Made by a program: the position numbers and the translations under genes. Positions 25,565-34,581 of a stretch of 64,000 bases of DNA are shown here, in pieces. This DNA comes from Cytobacillus solani (GTDB lineage Bacteria; Bacillota; Bacilli; Bacillales; Cytobacillaceae). The notes under the pieces were generated by a model. The model was not told where the DNA came from. It made no database searches and worked only from the letters and a program-made list of their open reading frames with translations. Within the stretch, counting starts at the first letter, position 1, and every line of letters begins with the position of its first letter. Location: the NCBI RefSeq assembly GCF_001420595.1, contig NZ_LJIX01000006.1, forward strand, positions 2,899,058 to 2,963,057. The letters run 5' to 3'.

Positions 25565-26203
25565 TTAATTTTCTAACATCCTCAAAAATTTCTCTCTCCA
25601 TACTTCCGCGAGCTCCTTTATTTCCAGAAATTCTTCAATCGCCTCACGGTTTTTTCGATCATGGAACATTAACTGATTGCCTTTAAGCACTGAAAATTTC
25701 TCCTGTTTACGATCGATTAAAGTGAGCTTAGAATTTTTTGTTATAGTCCCTTCTTGCAGAACACGAAAGAAATAACCCGTATAGCCCGTTTCGACGATTC
25801 TCCTTAGCAGTGAATCCACACGATTATGCTTTGAAATCGTGGAACACGGAATCCGTCCTTGAGAAACCTGAATGATCGCATCGCCCAATGTAAAAGTATC
25901 CCCAATATAAACATTCTCTTCCAGCATATTTTCTACACTTATATTTTCTCCAAAAGCTGGATTGCACAATGTCTGGTTAAACTCCTGTTCCCATTGCCAA
26001 TAATGTTCATATGGATAGAGACAAACTGCTCTTTCGGGTCCCCCATGAAATTCACGATTTGCAACATAATCTCCTATAAAACCATTTTTCGTCAACAGAA
26101 CTTCTTCTATTCCTTTTTTTGCTATTGCCGAATTTTCCGTCTTCCCCTTCCAAACATGTAAATTCGGTCTGCCAATATTTAGTGAAAGTATTTTCTGCTC
26201 CAT
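25565..26203 (-). CDS. MOSC domain-containing protein, YiiM/YflK type
   Basis: The 212-residue protein is the longer, YiiM-like MOSC class. It has the FHGGPERAVCLYP motif, the conserved Cys in GRIPCSTISK and a C-terminal helical 3-alpha extension. Proteins of this kind in enteric bacteria reduce N-hydroxylated compounds with a molybdenum cofactor; whether this one does is inferred. AGAGGTG precedes the ATG. It is transcribed divergently from the MFS gene. Confidence 0.88.
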   Translation of the reverse strand: MEQKILSLNIGRPNLHVWKGKTENSAIAKKGIEEVLLTKNGFIGDYVANREFHGGPERAVCLYPYEHYWQWEQEFNQTLCNPAFGENISVENMLEENVYIGDTFTLGDAIIQVSQGRIPCSTISKHNRVDSLLRRIVETGYTGYFFRVLQEGTITKNSKLTLIDRKQEKFSVLKGNQLMFHDRKNREAIEEFLEIKELAEVWREKFLRMLEN

Positions 26204-26359
26204 TTAATCACCTCTGTTTTTTTACATTTTATCCTTTTATTACCTTTAAAGCTAAACAGTTTTTACCATTCGTGATTTTACCAAAAAATGTATCTTTTAC
26301 TTTTATGAAAGTAATCCATATTAATAGTAGGTTGATTATGTTCAAGGAAGGAATAGCAA

Positions 26360-27616
26360 ATGGAGCATGTTGAAAAGTTGCAGAGCAACGGTAAGGATTC
26401 GAATAATAGGAAAAACGGTGGCGATGTTCCCATTAAAAAATGGGCAATCCTTGCTCTTGCATCAATCCCGCTTGTAATGACGCTAGGCAACTCAATGCTT
26501 ATCCCTGTTTTGCCAGCAATGGAGAAGCAATTAAACATTTCATCATTTCAAGCAAGCATGATTTTAACCGTGTATTCAATCGTAGCCATCATCCTAATAC
26601 CGGTTGCTGGAATCATTTCAGACCATATTGGGAGGAAAAAAGTGATTATCCCTAGTCTGTTGATAGCTGGTATTGGCGGACTTATTTCTGGCTGGGCTGC
26701 TTGGAAAATGAATGATGCTTATTGGCTTATCTTAATTGGGCGGGCGATACAGGGAATTGGGGCTGCAGGGGCAGCACCTATTGTCATGCCTTTAGTAGGA
26801 GATATATTTAAAAATGAAGATGAGATGAGTACATCTCTTGGAATTATTGAAACAGCTAATACATTTGGAAAAGTATTAAGTCCAATACTCGGTTCATTAT
26901 TAGCAGGATTTATTTGGTTTTTACCTTTTTTTTCATTTCCCGTTTTTTGTTTAATATCGATTTTACTTATGATCTTTCTTGTGAAAACTGCAAATATGGA
27001 GTTCGAGCCAGTCCCTTTAAAACAATTTTTTGCCAACATTAAAGAAACCTTTAAGAATAACGGAAGATGGTTATATGCTATTTTTATTATTGGCGCTATC
27101 TTGATGTTTGTTCTTTTTGGTGTATTGTTTTATTTATCAGATATTCTAGAGAAAACGTATGATATAAAAAATGTGAAAAAAGGCTTTTTCCTAGCCATCC
27201 CGCTTGGAGCCCTATGTACAGCTTCTTTTATAACCGGGAAAGTAATCAAGGAAAATAAAGTATTAATGAAATGGCTTATTTTTGGCGGGTCCGTTCTTAC
27301 CGCCATTTCAATTGCCATCCTCAGTTTTTCAGATAGTTTATGGTTTATGATCATCTTATTCCTATTTGGCGGTGTCGGGATTGGTGTTGGTCTTCCATGC
27401 CTGGATACTTTGATTACAGAAGGAATTGAAAGACAGGAACGAGGAACGATTACATCTATTTATAGCTCAATGAGATTTGTCGGAGTAGCTGCTGGTCCTC
27501 CTGCAATCGCAGTCCTGATGAAGCATGCTGAAAAATCATTGTTTTATATACTAAGCATCCTCGCCCTTGTAGCGGCGATAGCCACCTTTAAAGCTATTAA
27601 GCCAGATGAAAAATAA
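26360..27616 (+). CDS. MFS transporter, drug-efflux (DHA) type
   Basis: The 418-residue protein has a charged N-terminal tail of about 25 residues and 12 predicted membrane helices. The loop 2-3 motif SDHIGRKKVI and the motif C-like region of helix 5 (IIETANTFGKVLSPILGSLLAG) place it among proton-driven multidrug exporters. Substrate unknown. GGAAGGAA precedes the start and a terminator follows. Confidence 0.9.
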   Translation: MEHVEKLQSNGKDSNNRKNGGDVPIKKWAILALASIPLVMTLGNSMLIPVLPAMEKQLNISSFQASMILTVYSIVAIILIPVAGIISDHIGRKKVIIPSLLIAGIGGLISGWAAWKMNDAYWLILIGRAIQGIGAAGAAPIVMPLVGDIFKNEDEMSTSLGIIETANTFGKVLSPILGSLLAGFIWFLPFFSFPVFCLISILLMIFLVKTANMEFEPVPLKQFFANIKETFKNNGRWLYAIFIIGAILMFVLFGVLFYLSDILEKTYDIKNVKKGFFLAIPLGALCTASFITGKVIKENKVLMKWLIFGGSVLTAISIAILSFSDSLWFMIILFLFGGVGIGVGLPCLDTLITEGIERQERGTITSIYSSMRFVGVAAGPPAIAVLMKHAEKSLFYILSILALVAAIATFKAIKPDEK

Positions 27617-27641
27617 CCGCAATAGGTATATTGCGGTCTTT
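27616..27641 (+). terminator. Terminator of the MFS gene
   Basis: A perfect 9-bp stem ACCGCAATA/TATTGCGGT with a 4-base loop overlaps the stop codon and ends in CTTTT. Confidence 0.82.
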
Positions 27642-27651
27642 TCGTCCTTTT

Positions 27652-28449
27652 TCATTCCTTTAATCTTGGCTTTGTCGGGTCACATTTAGGTGCTTCTATT
27701 TGTGTTGTTTCGGCTAGCTTCGTTAAATAATAGCATTCTTCTCTATACATGTGATCAGCCATTAAAGGAGCAAATGTTCCTAATGCTTCTTTACTAAGCT
27801 CAAGCTCCTCAATTTCATGAAGAAAATTCATATATAATTTCATTTCTGCTGCAATGTCATTATTAAATCTATCTAACGCCGGGAAAGAGGTCACCCCCGT
27901 ACGCAAAAATCCAGCCATTTCCACTGCTTTTAAATAAAAGGCTTCAAAATCCTTTGTGTACCCATCACTTACACTTTTAATTTTCTTTTCAATCCGATCC
28001 ATATTATCTGAAATTGCCCCTGAATGACCAGCCGCATCCAATAACCAAATTAAATGATGATGTAATTCATGAAATACTGGCGGCACTTCCCCTTTTTTCA
28101 AATACTTTAATAGTAATACATATTCATCCAGTTCATTTACCATATGATTAATAAAGGTTGGACCAAGGTGAATGGTCACTTTTCCAACAAGATGCCGTTC
28201 AATAATAGTCAATTTGTACTCTCTTAGTTTTAAAGATTCCTCCTCAGCCCTTACACTCAGCTCAATTAAATGATCTACTTCAATCCTGCCTAATAGCTGA
28301 TCAAACGTTTGGATAAAATAGTTTGCCGCATCAATTAGCTCAGTTTCCTGTGGTGCTAAAGAATCATGCAAAAAACGAGCATGATCACCAAGCACCTGCA
28401 GCCAAAACCGGTGCTCAAATTTAGCGGTCTTTTCAAAGCTTACAGCCAA
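27652..28449 (-). CDS. DUF2935 family protein
   Basis: The roughly 265-residue all-helical protein matches DUF2935, two related four-helix bundles with conserved His and Glu (FEHRFWLQVLGDHARFLHD at the N-terminus, ADHMYREECYY at the C-terminus). Known members bind metal ions, but no activity is established. The frame is open to 28479; GGGGGAG six bases before a TTG at 28449 makes that the better start. Confidence 0.85.
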   Translation of the reverse strand: MAVSFEKTAKFEHRFWLQVLGDHARFLHDSLAPQETELIDAANYFIQTFDQLLGRIEVDHLIELSVRAEEESLKLREYKLTIIERHLVGKVTIHLGPTFINHMVNELDEYVLLLKYLKKGEVPPVFHELHHHLIWLLDAAGHSGAISDNMDRIEKKIKSVSDGYTKDFEAFYLKAVEMAGFLRTGVTSFPALDRFNNDIAAEMKLYMNFLHEIEELELSKEALGTFAPLMADHMYREECYYLTKLAETTQIEAPKCDPTKPRLKE

Positions 28450-28542
28450 CTTCCACTCCCCCTTTTTACATTCACTCATAACAGCTTATCGTTTGTATAT
28501 GTCTTTTATGACATGAATCCAGATGTAAAAACGCTGCCTCTT

Positions 28543-28578
28543 GACAAAAAAAATACCGGCATCACAAATGGATGCCGG
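28543..28578 (-). terminator. Terminator of the polysaccharide deacetylase gene
   Basis: CCGGCATC/GATGCCGG forms a perfect 8-bp stem on the minus strand, followed by a run of eight T. Confidence 0.85.
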
Positions 28579-28588
28579 GGACTCTTAT

Positions 28589-29611
28589 TTAAAAATTATA
28601 GGCAGATAGCTTTTCATTAAGAACATCCGTTTCATAGCCATGTGATTGTAAGTACTTTAAAAGAGATGGCAAATACTCTGCCGTTGATTTGCGATCGTGG
28701 AGGAGAATAACAATCGGGCTGCTCTTATATCGGTAATTCTCCATTTGTTGAATAACCTGACCGACGAATTCACCGTTATGATATTTCCAATCGTTGCTGT
28801 CAATTGTCCAATCCCATAATTGGAAACCTGCCGCTTGAACCGCCTCTTTATATGAAGGCTTCATATATGGAGCAGACCCATAAGGTGTACGGATTAAATG
28901 CGTTAATGCCCCTGTTAAGTTCAATAATGTTGCTTGCCCTTGTTTCATTTCATCAACAACTGTTTGCTCCGAACGATAAATTTTCGATACGTCATGGGTT
29001 ACCCCATGTAATGCTGGGACATGTCCTTCATTAATGATTTGATTGAGTTCATCAGGATACTTTTTCATATTTGGTTCGAGCATAAAGAATGTTGCCTTCA
29101 TCCCGTGTGAATTTAGTGATTCTAAAATACTAGTCGTATAGGCTGATGGTCCATCGTCAAAAGTTAGATAAACCTTTTGAAGGTTTACATCCTGATGATC
29201 TTGCACCTGTGTTACACCTCGGTTGTCGGCTTTCTCTGAACCTACCTGATTATTATTCTCATCTTTTTCAGCCTCAGTATCTTCTTCTTTTTTCACCTCT
29301 TTGTCCGGAACCTTATCATCAGGAGTTGCTTGATCTTGCTTACTTACTGCCTCTTTTTTCTTTAGATGTACTGAGCGGAAATAATGATAAATGGAGCCGT
29401 TCATTTCATCAACTTGATTAAAATTCCTCTGAGACATAAAAGAATACATCATATTAATTGGTTGCTTGAAATTAGATACAGCTAATGCTTCATTATTGCT
29501 TCCTGGTTGTAAAATCATTGCTACTAAAGCGATACATACTAAAGCCGAAATGATTACTTTTTCCTTTGTCTTAATTAATTTTCTACTTCTTCCTGCCCTT
29601 GTTCTTCTCAC
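28589..29611 (-). CDS. Polysaccharide deacetylase family protein
   Basis: The 340-residue protein has one N-terminal signal anchor (about residues 17-36), a low-complexity Glu/Lys-rich linker (about 90-130) and a NodB deacetylase domain from about 145. Catalytic motifs are TFDDGPS (catalytic Asp and first metal Asp), HGVTHD (metal His pair), RTPYGSAP and a C-terminal LLHD. It probably removes acetyl groups from cell-wall peptidoglycan or another N-acetylated sugar polymer outside the cell. The GTG start follows AAAGGTG. Confidence 0.92.
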   Translation of the reverse strand: MRRTRAGRSRKLIKTKEKVIISALVCIALVAMILQPGSNNEALAVSNFKQPINMMYSFMSQRNFNQVDEMNGSIYHYFRSVHLKKKEAVSKQDQATPDDKVPDKEVKKEEDTEAEKDENNNQVGSEKADNRGVTQVQDHQDVNLQKVYLTFDDGPSAYTTSILESLNSHGMKATFFMLEPNMKKYPDELNQIINEGHVPALHGVTHDVSKIYRSEQTVVDEMKQGQATLLNLTGALTHLIRTPYGSAPYMKPSYKEAVQAAGFQLWDWTIDSNDWKYHNGEFVGQVIQQMENYRYKSSPIVILLHDRKSTAEYLPSLLKYLQSHGYETDVLNEKLSAYNF

Positions 29612-30033
29612 GAGAATTCACCTTTCCATTTCTTGTTAATCTTAGAAGCAATCATAAACAATAAAGAACTCTTTACTGTCAACCAGGTTGTATAACAAAA
29701 GTACGAGTAAATTATCACTCCTTTTCATTTTCTGGATGTTTTGTATAATCATTGCTTTTGTGTAGTTATAAAATAGACGTTAGAGATGTAAAAAAAGTTG
29801 TCATATTTCTGTTTTATTTTACAAAACTATTAAATTTTCGCTATAAATCTACTCTCTTAACTCTACATAATATTTACAGTGTTTTCAATTCCTTATGGAA
29901 AAATGGAGTGATTATTTTCACATATTTTTTGTATTCATCAAATGGAATAGAATATTAAGTAGCGAGGATGCTAGAGGAATAATTGCATAAGAGACGATAA
30001 TTGTGTAAAAATTAAGAAATATCCATAAAATTA
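29612..30033. other. Gene-poor AT-rich intergenic stretch
   Basis: A 68-codon plus-strand frame (29752-29958) has no ribosome binding site and biased, low-complexity codons, so I do not call it a gene. No strong repeat or stem is seen before the candidate promoter at 30034. Confidence 0.5.
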
Positions 30034-30188
30034 TTGCTAATTCATTGCTAATATGCTAGAATCACATTTAACGATATATAGTATATATATTTCACTTCAT
30101 ATACTATATGTCGTTTGATTTCACTAATTCAACTCGATCCATAGTCTCTTTTTCTTTTCCGCTTCTTTATGGAAGCGGACTTTTTTAA
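30034..30188 (+). ncRNA. Candidate small RNA with its own promoter and terminator
   Basis: TTGCTA (30034-30039), 17 bp and TAGAAT (30057-30062) form a plausible promoter. The predicted transcript of about 120 nt begins with a 17-bp hairpin with one mismatch (30070-30086 with 30099-30115), then a pyrimidine-rich single-stranded part, and ends in TCCGCTTC/GAAGCGGA followed by CTTTTTT (30158-30187). No start codon with a ribosome binding site is seen inside. The stretch from 30189 to 30418 shows nothing further. Confidence 0.45.
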
Positions 30189-30418
30189 TTTACCTGGAAG
30201 TTACCTCCAATAAATTGTTTTATTCGTATCTAGGAAAAAAATCATTCTGCCCCCAAAATTATTGACAATATGCGTCTTAAAAAAGAATTGTTACCACCAT
30301 GACTAATTGGGTTTTCCAATTCGACAATTTTTGAGAATACCTCCAGCTTTCAAAATAATTTCCCCAAAAATTATAGCTTCTTTTCTTCTTATTTCTCAGA
30401 TAAGATAATGCAAAATAA

Positions 30419-30440
30419 GCTTGAGGATTTATCCCCAAGC
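30419..30440 (-). terminator. Possible terminator of the tmrB-like gene
   Basis: GCTTGAGGAT/ATCCCCAAGC forms a 10-bp stem with one mismatch and a 2-base loop, followed on the minus strand by TTATTTT. Confidence 0.5.
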
Positions 30441-30490
30441 ATTCTACTAGGCTAAAGCAATTGTAAATTTTACATTAATCTATCATCGGT

Positions 30491-31087
30491 TCATTTAAAA
30501 ATACTAATTTCTTTTGCCTTCACACCTAATCTATCTGCCATTTTTCTAAATATCGAACGGTTATCTGGCTTCAAAGCGATACCTGAATTTTTCGCAATCG
30601 TTTCTACAACTTCTACAATAGACATAGCATCCGTTTGGATATGTTCTTTGAATAAGCCATTCGATAAACTGCTCAACCGTTTATCCATCTGCTGAAAAGC
30701 CCAAGAATTTTTTCCCTCTAGTCTCTTCCTTAGACGTTTTTGTATTGTAGATTTTGAAGCTGTTAATGTAAAATGTTTCACTAGTACATTATTTTCTCTG
30801 AGCCTTCCGATAATCTCTAAGAAATATAATTCATTTGTAAGTGTCATTGGTACGATAATGACTCCTTTAAATTCATCAGATAGTTGTTTTAATAATGTAT
30901 AGTTTGCTTCACGCCATAATGGATAGTCCTGAAAATCATCTTTTGCTAAATCCTTCGGTACATTCCTCATAAATACATATCCAAATCTCTCTGGATCATA
31001 CACAAAAGAATTTTCAACTCTCCTATGCAGTTCATAAGCAGCTGTCGTTTTTCCCGAACCAAAAGTGCCATTTATCCAAATAATCAT
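30491..31087 (-). CDS. tmrB: TmrB-like P-loop protein (tunicamycin-resistance family)
   Basis: The 198-residue protein closely follows B. subtilis TmrB: NGTFGSGKTT (Walker A), VYDPERFGYV, AKDDFQDYPLWR, IIVPMT, HFTLTASKSTI, GKNSWAFQQMD and HIQTD. TmrB confers tunicamycin resistance and is thought to bind ATP and the drug at the membrane. The frame is open to 31162, but AAAGGATGG directly precedes the ATG at 31087. Whether this copy gives resistance is not shown by sequence alone. Confidence 0.88.
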   Translation of the reverse strand: MIIWINGTFGSGKTTAAYELHRRVENSFVYDPERFGYVFMRNVPKDLAKDDFQDYPLWREANYTLLKQLSDEFKGVIIVPMTLTNELYFLEIIGRLRENNVLVKHFTLTASKSTIQKRLRKRLEGKNSWAFQQMDKRLSSLSNGLFKEHIQTDAMSIVEVVETIAKNSGIALKPDNRSIFRKMADRLGVKAKEISIFK

Positions 31088-31210
31088 AAAACCATCCTTT
31101 AGTTTCACTATTAACCGACTGAAAATAGGTATATTCAATTTGAATTTATTATATGAATTCACAAAAAATCCTTACCTTTAACCTCTATACTCGATCTTCT
31201 AAAGCAATTC

Positions 31211-32149
31211 CTACTCAGCGTCCATCCATAAAGTACCGCCAATATCAAGCACACGCAACTGTTCCTTGTTCAATTTGAGGTGTTCCCACTCTTTATACAA
31301 ACGATCAAGTGCTTCTGGGCCTGTATCATCAGCTAAACGATATGCACCATAATGCATCGGGATAAAGGTGGAGGCGTTTAATTCTCTGAATGCTTTAGCC
31401 GCATCTTCTGGGTTGATATGTGAGGTTTTCATGAACCACTCAGGTTCGTACGCTCCGATTGGCATTAACACATAATTAATAGAATGAAATCGTTTTGCTA
31501 TTTCCTTAAAACCGCGAAAATAACCGGTATCACCAACAAAATAGATCGTTTTGCCAGAGGATGCTTCTTCTATTATCCATCCTCCCCAATGAGAAGAGTT
31601 TGTATCAAATAAGCTACGCCGTGTCCAATGCTGGGCCGGAACAAAAGTTATTTTAAGATTTTGATTAGCAAATGAATCCCACCAATTTGCCTCAACTGTT
31701 TTGTGATAACCTCTTTTGACAAAAAGTCCTCTTAATCCATGTGGAACATAATAGGTTGGATTCCCTTTTAAACGGCGAATCGAACCAAAATCCAAATGAT
31801 CATAATGACCATGTGAAATAACAACCATATCAATTTCCGGCAATTCCTCTATTGCAATTCCTGGATTTGTTAGCCGCTTATCTGTGCCCTGCCATTTCGC
31901 CCAGACGGGATCCGTTAATATGTTTAGCCCATCTAACTGGATAAGAAAAGTAGAATGACCTATCCAAGTTATACTTGCCTTGTCACGATTAAGTTGAAGC
32001 GCCTCTATTTCTTTGTTTTCAGCCTGTGGAATCTGGATCGTTAAATTCTTAACTTTCGCTCGACGTTCCTTTCGCCACTGGGACAATGCCTTAAATGAAT
32101 GATTATTCTCTACACGATCCAAATTTTCATATCGTTTTCTCACAATCAT
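31211..32149 (-). CDS. MBL-fold metallohydrolase (NAPE-PLD/UlaG-like)
   Basis: The 312-residue protein has a metallo-beta-lactamase fold with SHGHYDHLD (HxHxDH), GHSTFLIQLDG, the His in VPAQHW and Asp in FVGDTGYF. This resembles the N-acyl-phosphatidylethanolamine phospholipase D-like branch. Substrate unknown. AGGA seven bases before a GTG at 32143 makes a start two codons downstream of the ATG equally likely. Confidence 0.85.
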   Translation of the reverse strand: MIVRKRYENLDRVENNHSFKALSQWRKERRAKVKNLTIQIPQAENKEIEALQLNRDKASITWIGHSTFLIQLDGLNILTDPVWAKWQGTDKRLTNPGIAIEELPEIDMVVISHGHYDHLDFGSIRRLKGNPTYYVPHGLRGLFVKRGYHKTVEANWWDSFANQNLKITFVPAQHWTRRSLFDTNSSHWGGWIIEEASSGKTIYFVGDTGYFRGFKEIAKRFHSINYVLMPIGAYEPEWFMKTSHINPEDAAKAFRELNASTFIPMHYGAYRLADDTGPEALDRLYKEWEHLKLNKEQLRVLDIGGTLWMDAE

Positions 32150-32342
32150 TTCCTCACCAACAAAAATTTTTCATATTCCTTATCATAGCAAAAAATTGGT
32201 AGATATCCTATTCCTTGCTTTAATAAAGAAATACACATAAGAGAGCTCCTGCTTTCTTCAACTTCATCGAGAATTCTTATTGGTATTTATTTCACTTTTT
32301 TGTACAAAATAGTAACAAACATTTTTACAGGAGTGAATAATT

Positions 32343-32771
32343 ATGATAAAGCTGCAGTCTGAAATAGAAGGAAAAAGAGCTTATTTTGGCATTGTAAAAG
32401 ATTTATTTGACTTAAACGGATGCAGTTTCTGCAGTAATTTTGACTACCACCAGGGGAAATTTGACGCGGTTCTATGGCGTGAGGGCGGTGAAACTATTTA
32501 TTTAAGAGTTCCGATTAATGTTCTGGAGGGAGCATTAGATCATTCGAGTGCCTATATTGAATTTGGTACACCTTATGTAATTAAACATGTAGTAAATATT
32601 GGTTTGGATTATGATGAACACTCCTTATTGACAGGTACAACAGGGCTAACTCAATTTCAGGAGCCTCTTGATAAAGATGGGTACATAAGAGATAAGAGTA
32701 GATGGGAATTGGCAGGAGAAGAGAAAATTAACCGGATTTTAAATTCGATTGATACACTCTTAAGCTCATAA
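32343..32771 (+). CDS. yugN: YugN-like protein
   Basis: The 142-residue soluble protein matches the YugN-like family, starting MIKLQSEIEGKRAYFG and containing YLRVPINVLEGALD. Function is unknown. CAGGAGTG lies 7-8 bases before the ATG. It faces the DUF378 (yuzA) gene, and both share a bidirectional terminator. Confidence 0.8.
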   Translation: MIKLQSEIEGKRAYFGIVKDLFDLNGCSFCSNFDYHQGKFDAVLWREGGETIYLRVPINVLEGALDHSSAYIEFGTPYVIKHVVNIGLDYDEHSLLTGTTGLTQFQEPLDKDGYIRDKSRWELAGEEKINRILNSIDTLLSS

Positions 32772-32857
32772 CAAGTTTGCAGACAAGTGTTTAGCTCCCA
32801 AAGGATATTTACAATACAAATAATTCCAATATCTTAATTAAGACAATCAATAAGATT

Positions 32858-32887
32858 AAAAGTCGAGTTCGTAAGCACTCGACTTTT
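32858..32887. terminator. Bidirectional terminator between yugN and yuzA
   Basis: A perfect 11-bp stem AAAAGTCGAGT/ACTCGACTTTT has an 8-base loop. Confidence 0.85.
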
Positions 32888-32901
32888 TAAAATATATTGT
32901 A

Positions 32902-33231
32902 TTATTCTTTTTTATCGTCGTCCGTTATTAATGAACGATCGCTTAGATCTGATAAATCTGTTTCTTCTGCAAACTCCGTCCCGTAATTGACTTTTCCGTA
33001 TCCCTGACGATTTGTTGTTGTGACAGTATCTTTCTCTTCCCACTCTTTAAACAGAAGAGACAGACAGACGATTCCACTTAGTCCAACAAGACTATAGATA
33101 ATTCTTGAAAAAGCAGCGTCTTGTCCACCAAATATAGCAGCAACCAAATCAAAATTAAAAAATCCAATTAGACCCCAATTGAGCGCACCAATAATGGTAA
33201 GCGCTAAAGCAATACGTTGTAAAGTCCTCAT
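32902..33231 (-). CDS. yuzA: DUF378 family membrane protein (YuzA-like)
   Basis: The 109-residue protein has two membrane helices (about 7-27 and 44-62) with the DUF378 signature ALNWGLIGFFNFDLVA, then a polar acidic tail. Function unknown. Confidence 0.85.
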   Translation of the reverse strand: MRTLQRIALALTIIGALNWGLIGFFNFDLVAAIFGGQDAAFSRIIYSLVGLSGIVCLSLLFKEWEEKDTVTTTNRQGYGKVNYGTEFAEETDLSDLSDRSLITDDDKKE

Positions 33232-33397
33232 TTACATGACATCTCCTTTTCATAGCACGATAATGAAAGATTATTTTTGATAAATTGGATCTAAGCATCG
33301 TCTAAGATACATTACTATCCTTTGTATTAATAACAAGTTTCATACAAATAAGTTTTGTCATTATTAACTACTAAATAAACAGCTTTATTGAACTGAA

Positions 33398-33428
33398 AAT
33401 GTCGAGTACCAATGGTACTCGACATTTC
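33398..33428 (-). terminator. Terminator with 14-bp stem and 3-base loop
   Basis: AAATGTCGAGTACC/GGTACTCGACATTT ends right at the stop codon of the 57-residue gene on the minus strand and reads into TTTT-containing sequence. Confidence 0.75.
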
Positions 33429-33602
33429 TTAACGACGATGTTCAACTAGGTCAATAACACCTAATACTACGTGTGCTAAGCCAAAACCAAAAACTGTATT
33501 GGCAATCATTTTATTTGAACGACGCTGTTGCTTCATTGCGTATCCCGCTGCTGTGACAGCTGATCCTAATGCAGTAGGTATTAACCCTTCACGTATTTTC
33601 AT
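33429..33602 (-). CDS. Small hypothetical protein, 57 residues
   Basis: Start MKIREGLIPTALGSAVTAAG; GGAGGG lies about 9 bases before the ATG at 33602, so an upstream in-frame start at 33620 is not used. The protein has two weakly hydrophobic segments and a basic middle (KQQRRSNK). It looks like a small Bacillus membrane-associated protein of unknown function. Confidence 0.65.
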   Translation of the reverse strand: MKIREGLIPTALGSAVTAAGYAMKQQRRSNKMIANTVFGFGLAHVVLGVIDLVEHRR

Positions 33603-33713
33603 TGTTATTTCCCTCCACATCGCAGGTAGTGGTGTGTATCACCACTCTTATTTTCACCTTCGAAAGGGGAATTATACTGTCTTAAACAGTTAGAGGATTT
33701 GGGAACTTACTCT

Positions 33714-34466
33714 TTACTCAAATTTGTCTGCATGAAACGATGTAAAAGGACAGCGGGAAGGGGTTGAGAGATCATCGCTAAGAAAATATTGTTTCCATTC
33801 AAAATTCCCTTTGCTTCCATATAGATTTAAATCTGGATGAATCTCTATAGTATCATAATTAACAATTCTTTCTCGTATCTTTTCTCTCATCTTTTTTGCT
33901 GATTCAATCGCTGAATTGAATTCTACCAACACCCAACGTGGAGTAATGGCAAAAATAAAGTAAGGAAAATGCCTGGTTTTCCTTTTCTTATGAGAGGGTG
34001 TAGCACAATACATAAAGTATTGCTCTCCTCCAAAGCAGTATTCCCAAACATGATGTTCTGGATCTCGCGGGATATGAGGTGGCCATTCTCTTTCGTCTAA
34101 TTTACTTATTTCACTTAATAGAGACCAAAATAGCAGACGATAGTCTGCTAATGAATATTTTCTAATTAAATCTTCTGGTGTATGGAATATAGCAATTAAT
34201 GATGTATAGTGACCAAAACTTTTCGAATTTTGACCAAAGGTTTTAAGTAATTCAGCTAGTTCAGCTGACGTTTCTTTTAACCTCGGATCACCTAAAAAAC
34301 CATATCTAAAGTGATTTAATTTAAAACCAATAGTAGCAGGGATACATGGAAAAGGACCATTGGTATCGGACATTTTTTCTTTAAAATGTTTAAATGCCTC
34401 ATATTGCCATTGTTGATCTAATAAATAGGGAACACTTTCAATTTGTTTTCCTTCTAATAGTTGCAT
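33714..34466 (-). CDS. YqcI/YcgG family protein (GntA-like heme N-oxygenase family)
   Basis: The 250-residue protein has the family signatures GPFPCIPATIGF, FRYGFLGDP, HHVWEYCFGGEQYF and PRWVLVEF. YqcI/YcgG proteins belong to the same family as the heme-dependent guanidine N-hydroxylase GntA. The substrate here is unknown, and it stands alone with no biosynthetic neighbours. Confidence 0.82.
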   Translation of the reverse strand: MQLLEGKQIESVPYLLDQQWQYEAFKHFKEKMSDTNGPFPCIPATIGFKLNHFRYGFLGDPRLKETSAELAELLKTFGQNSKSFGHYTSLIAIFHTPEDLIRKYSLADYRLLFWSLLSEISKLDEREWPPHIPRDPEHHVWEYCFGGEQYFMYCATPSHKKRKTRHFPYFIFAITPRWVLVEFNSAIESAKKMREKIRERIVNYDTIEIHPDLNLYGSKGNFEWKQYFLSDDLSTPSRCPFTSFHADKFE

Positions 34467-34581
34467 TTGAACTATCCCCTCCTCCCCTCATCATATTAAT
34501 TGAGGATGCTAAGAGTGTTTCATTTTAAGGGGAAATTAACGTCCCTGATACTTAGTACATATAGTAGCAAGGGGTGATACA

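Noticed and set aside
29752-29958. 68-codon plus-strand ORF in the intergenic gap
   Set aside because: There is no Shine-Dalgarno sequence, the composition is that of AT-rich noncoding DNA, and no recognisable motif is seen.
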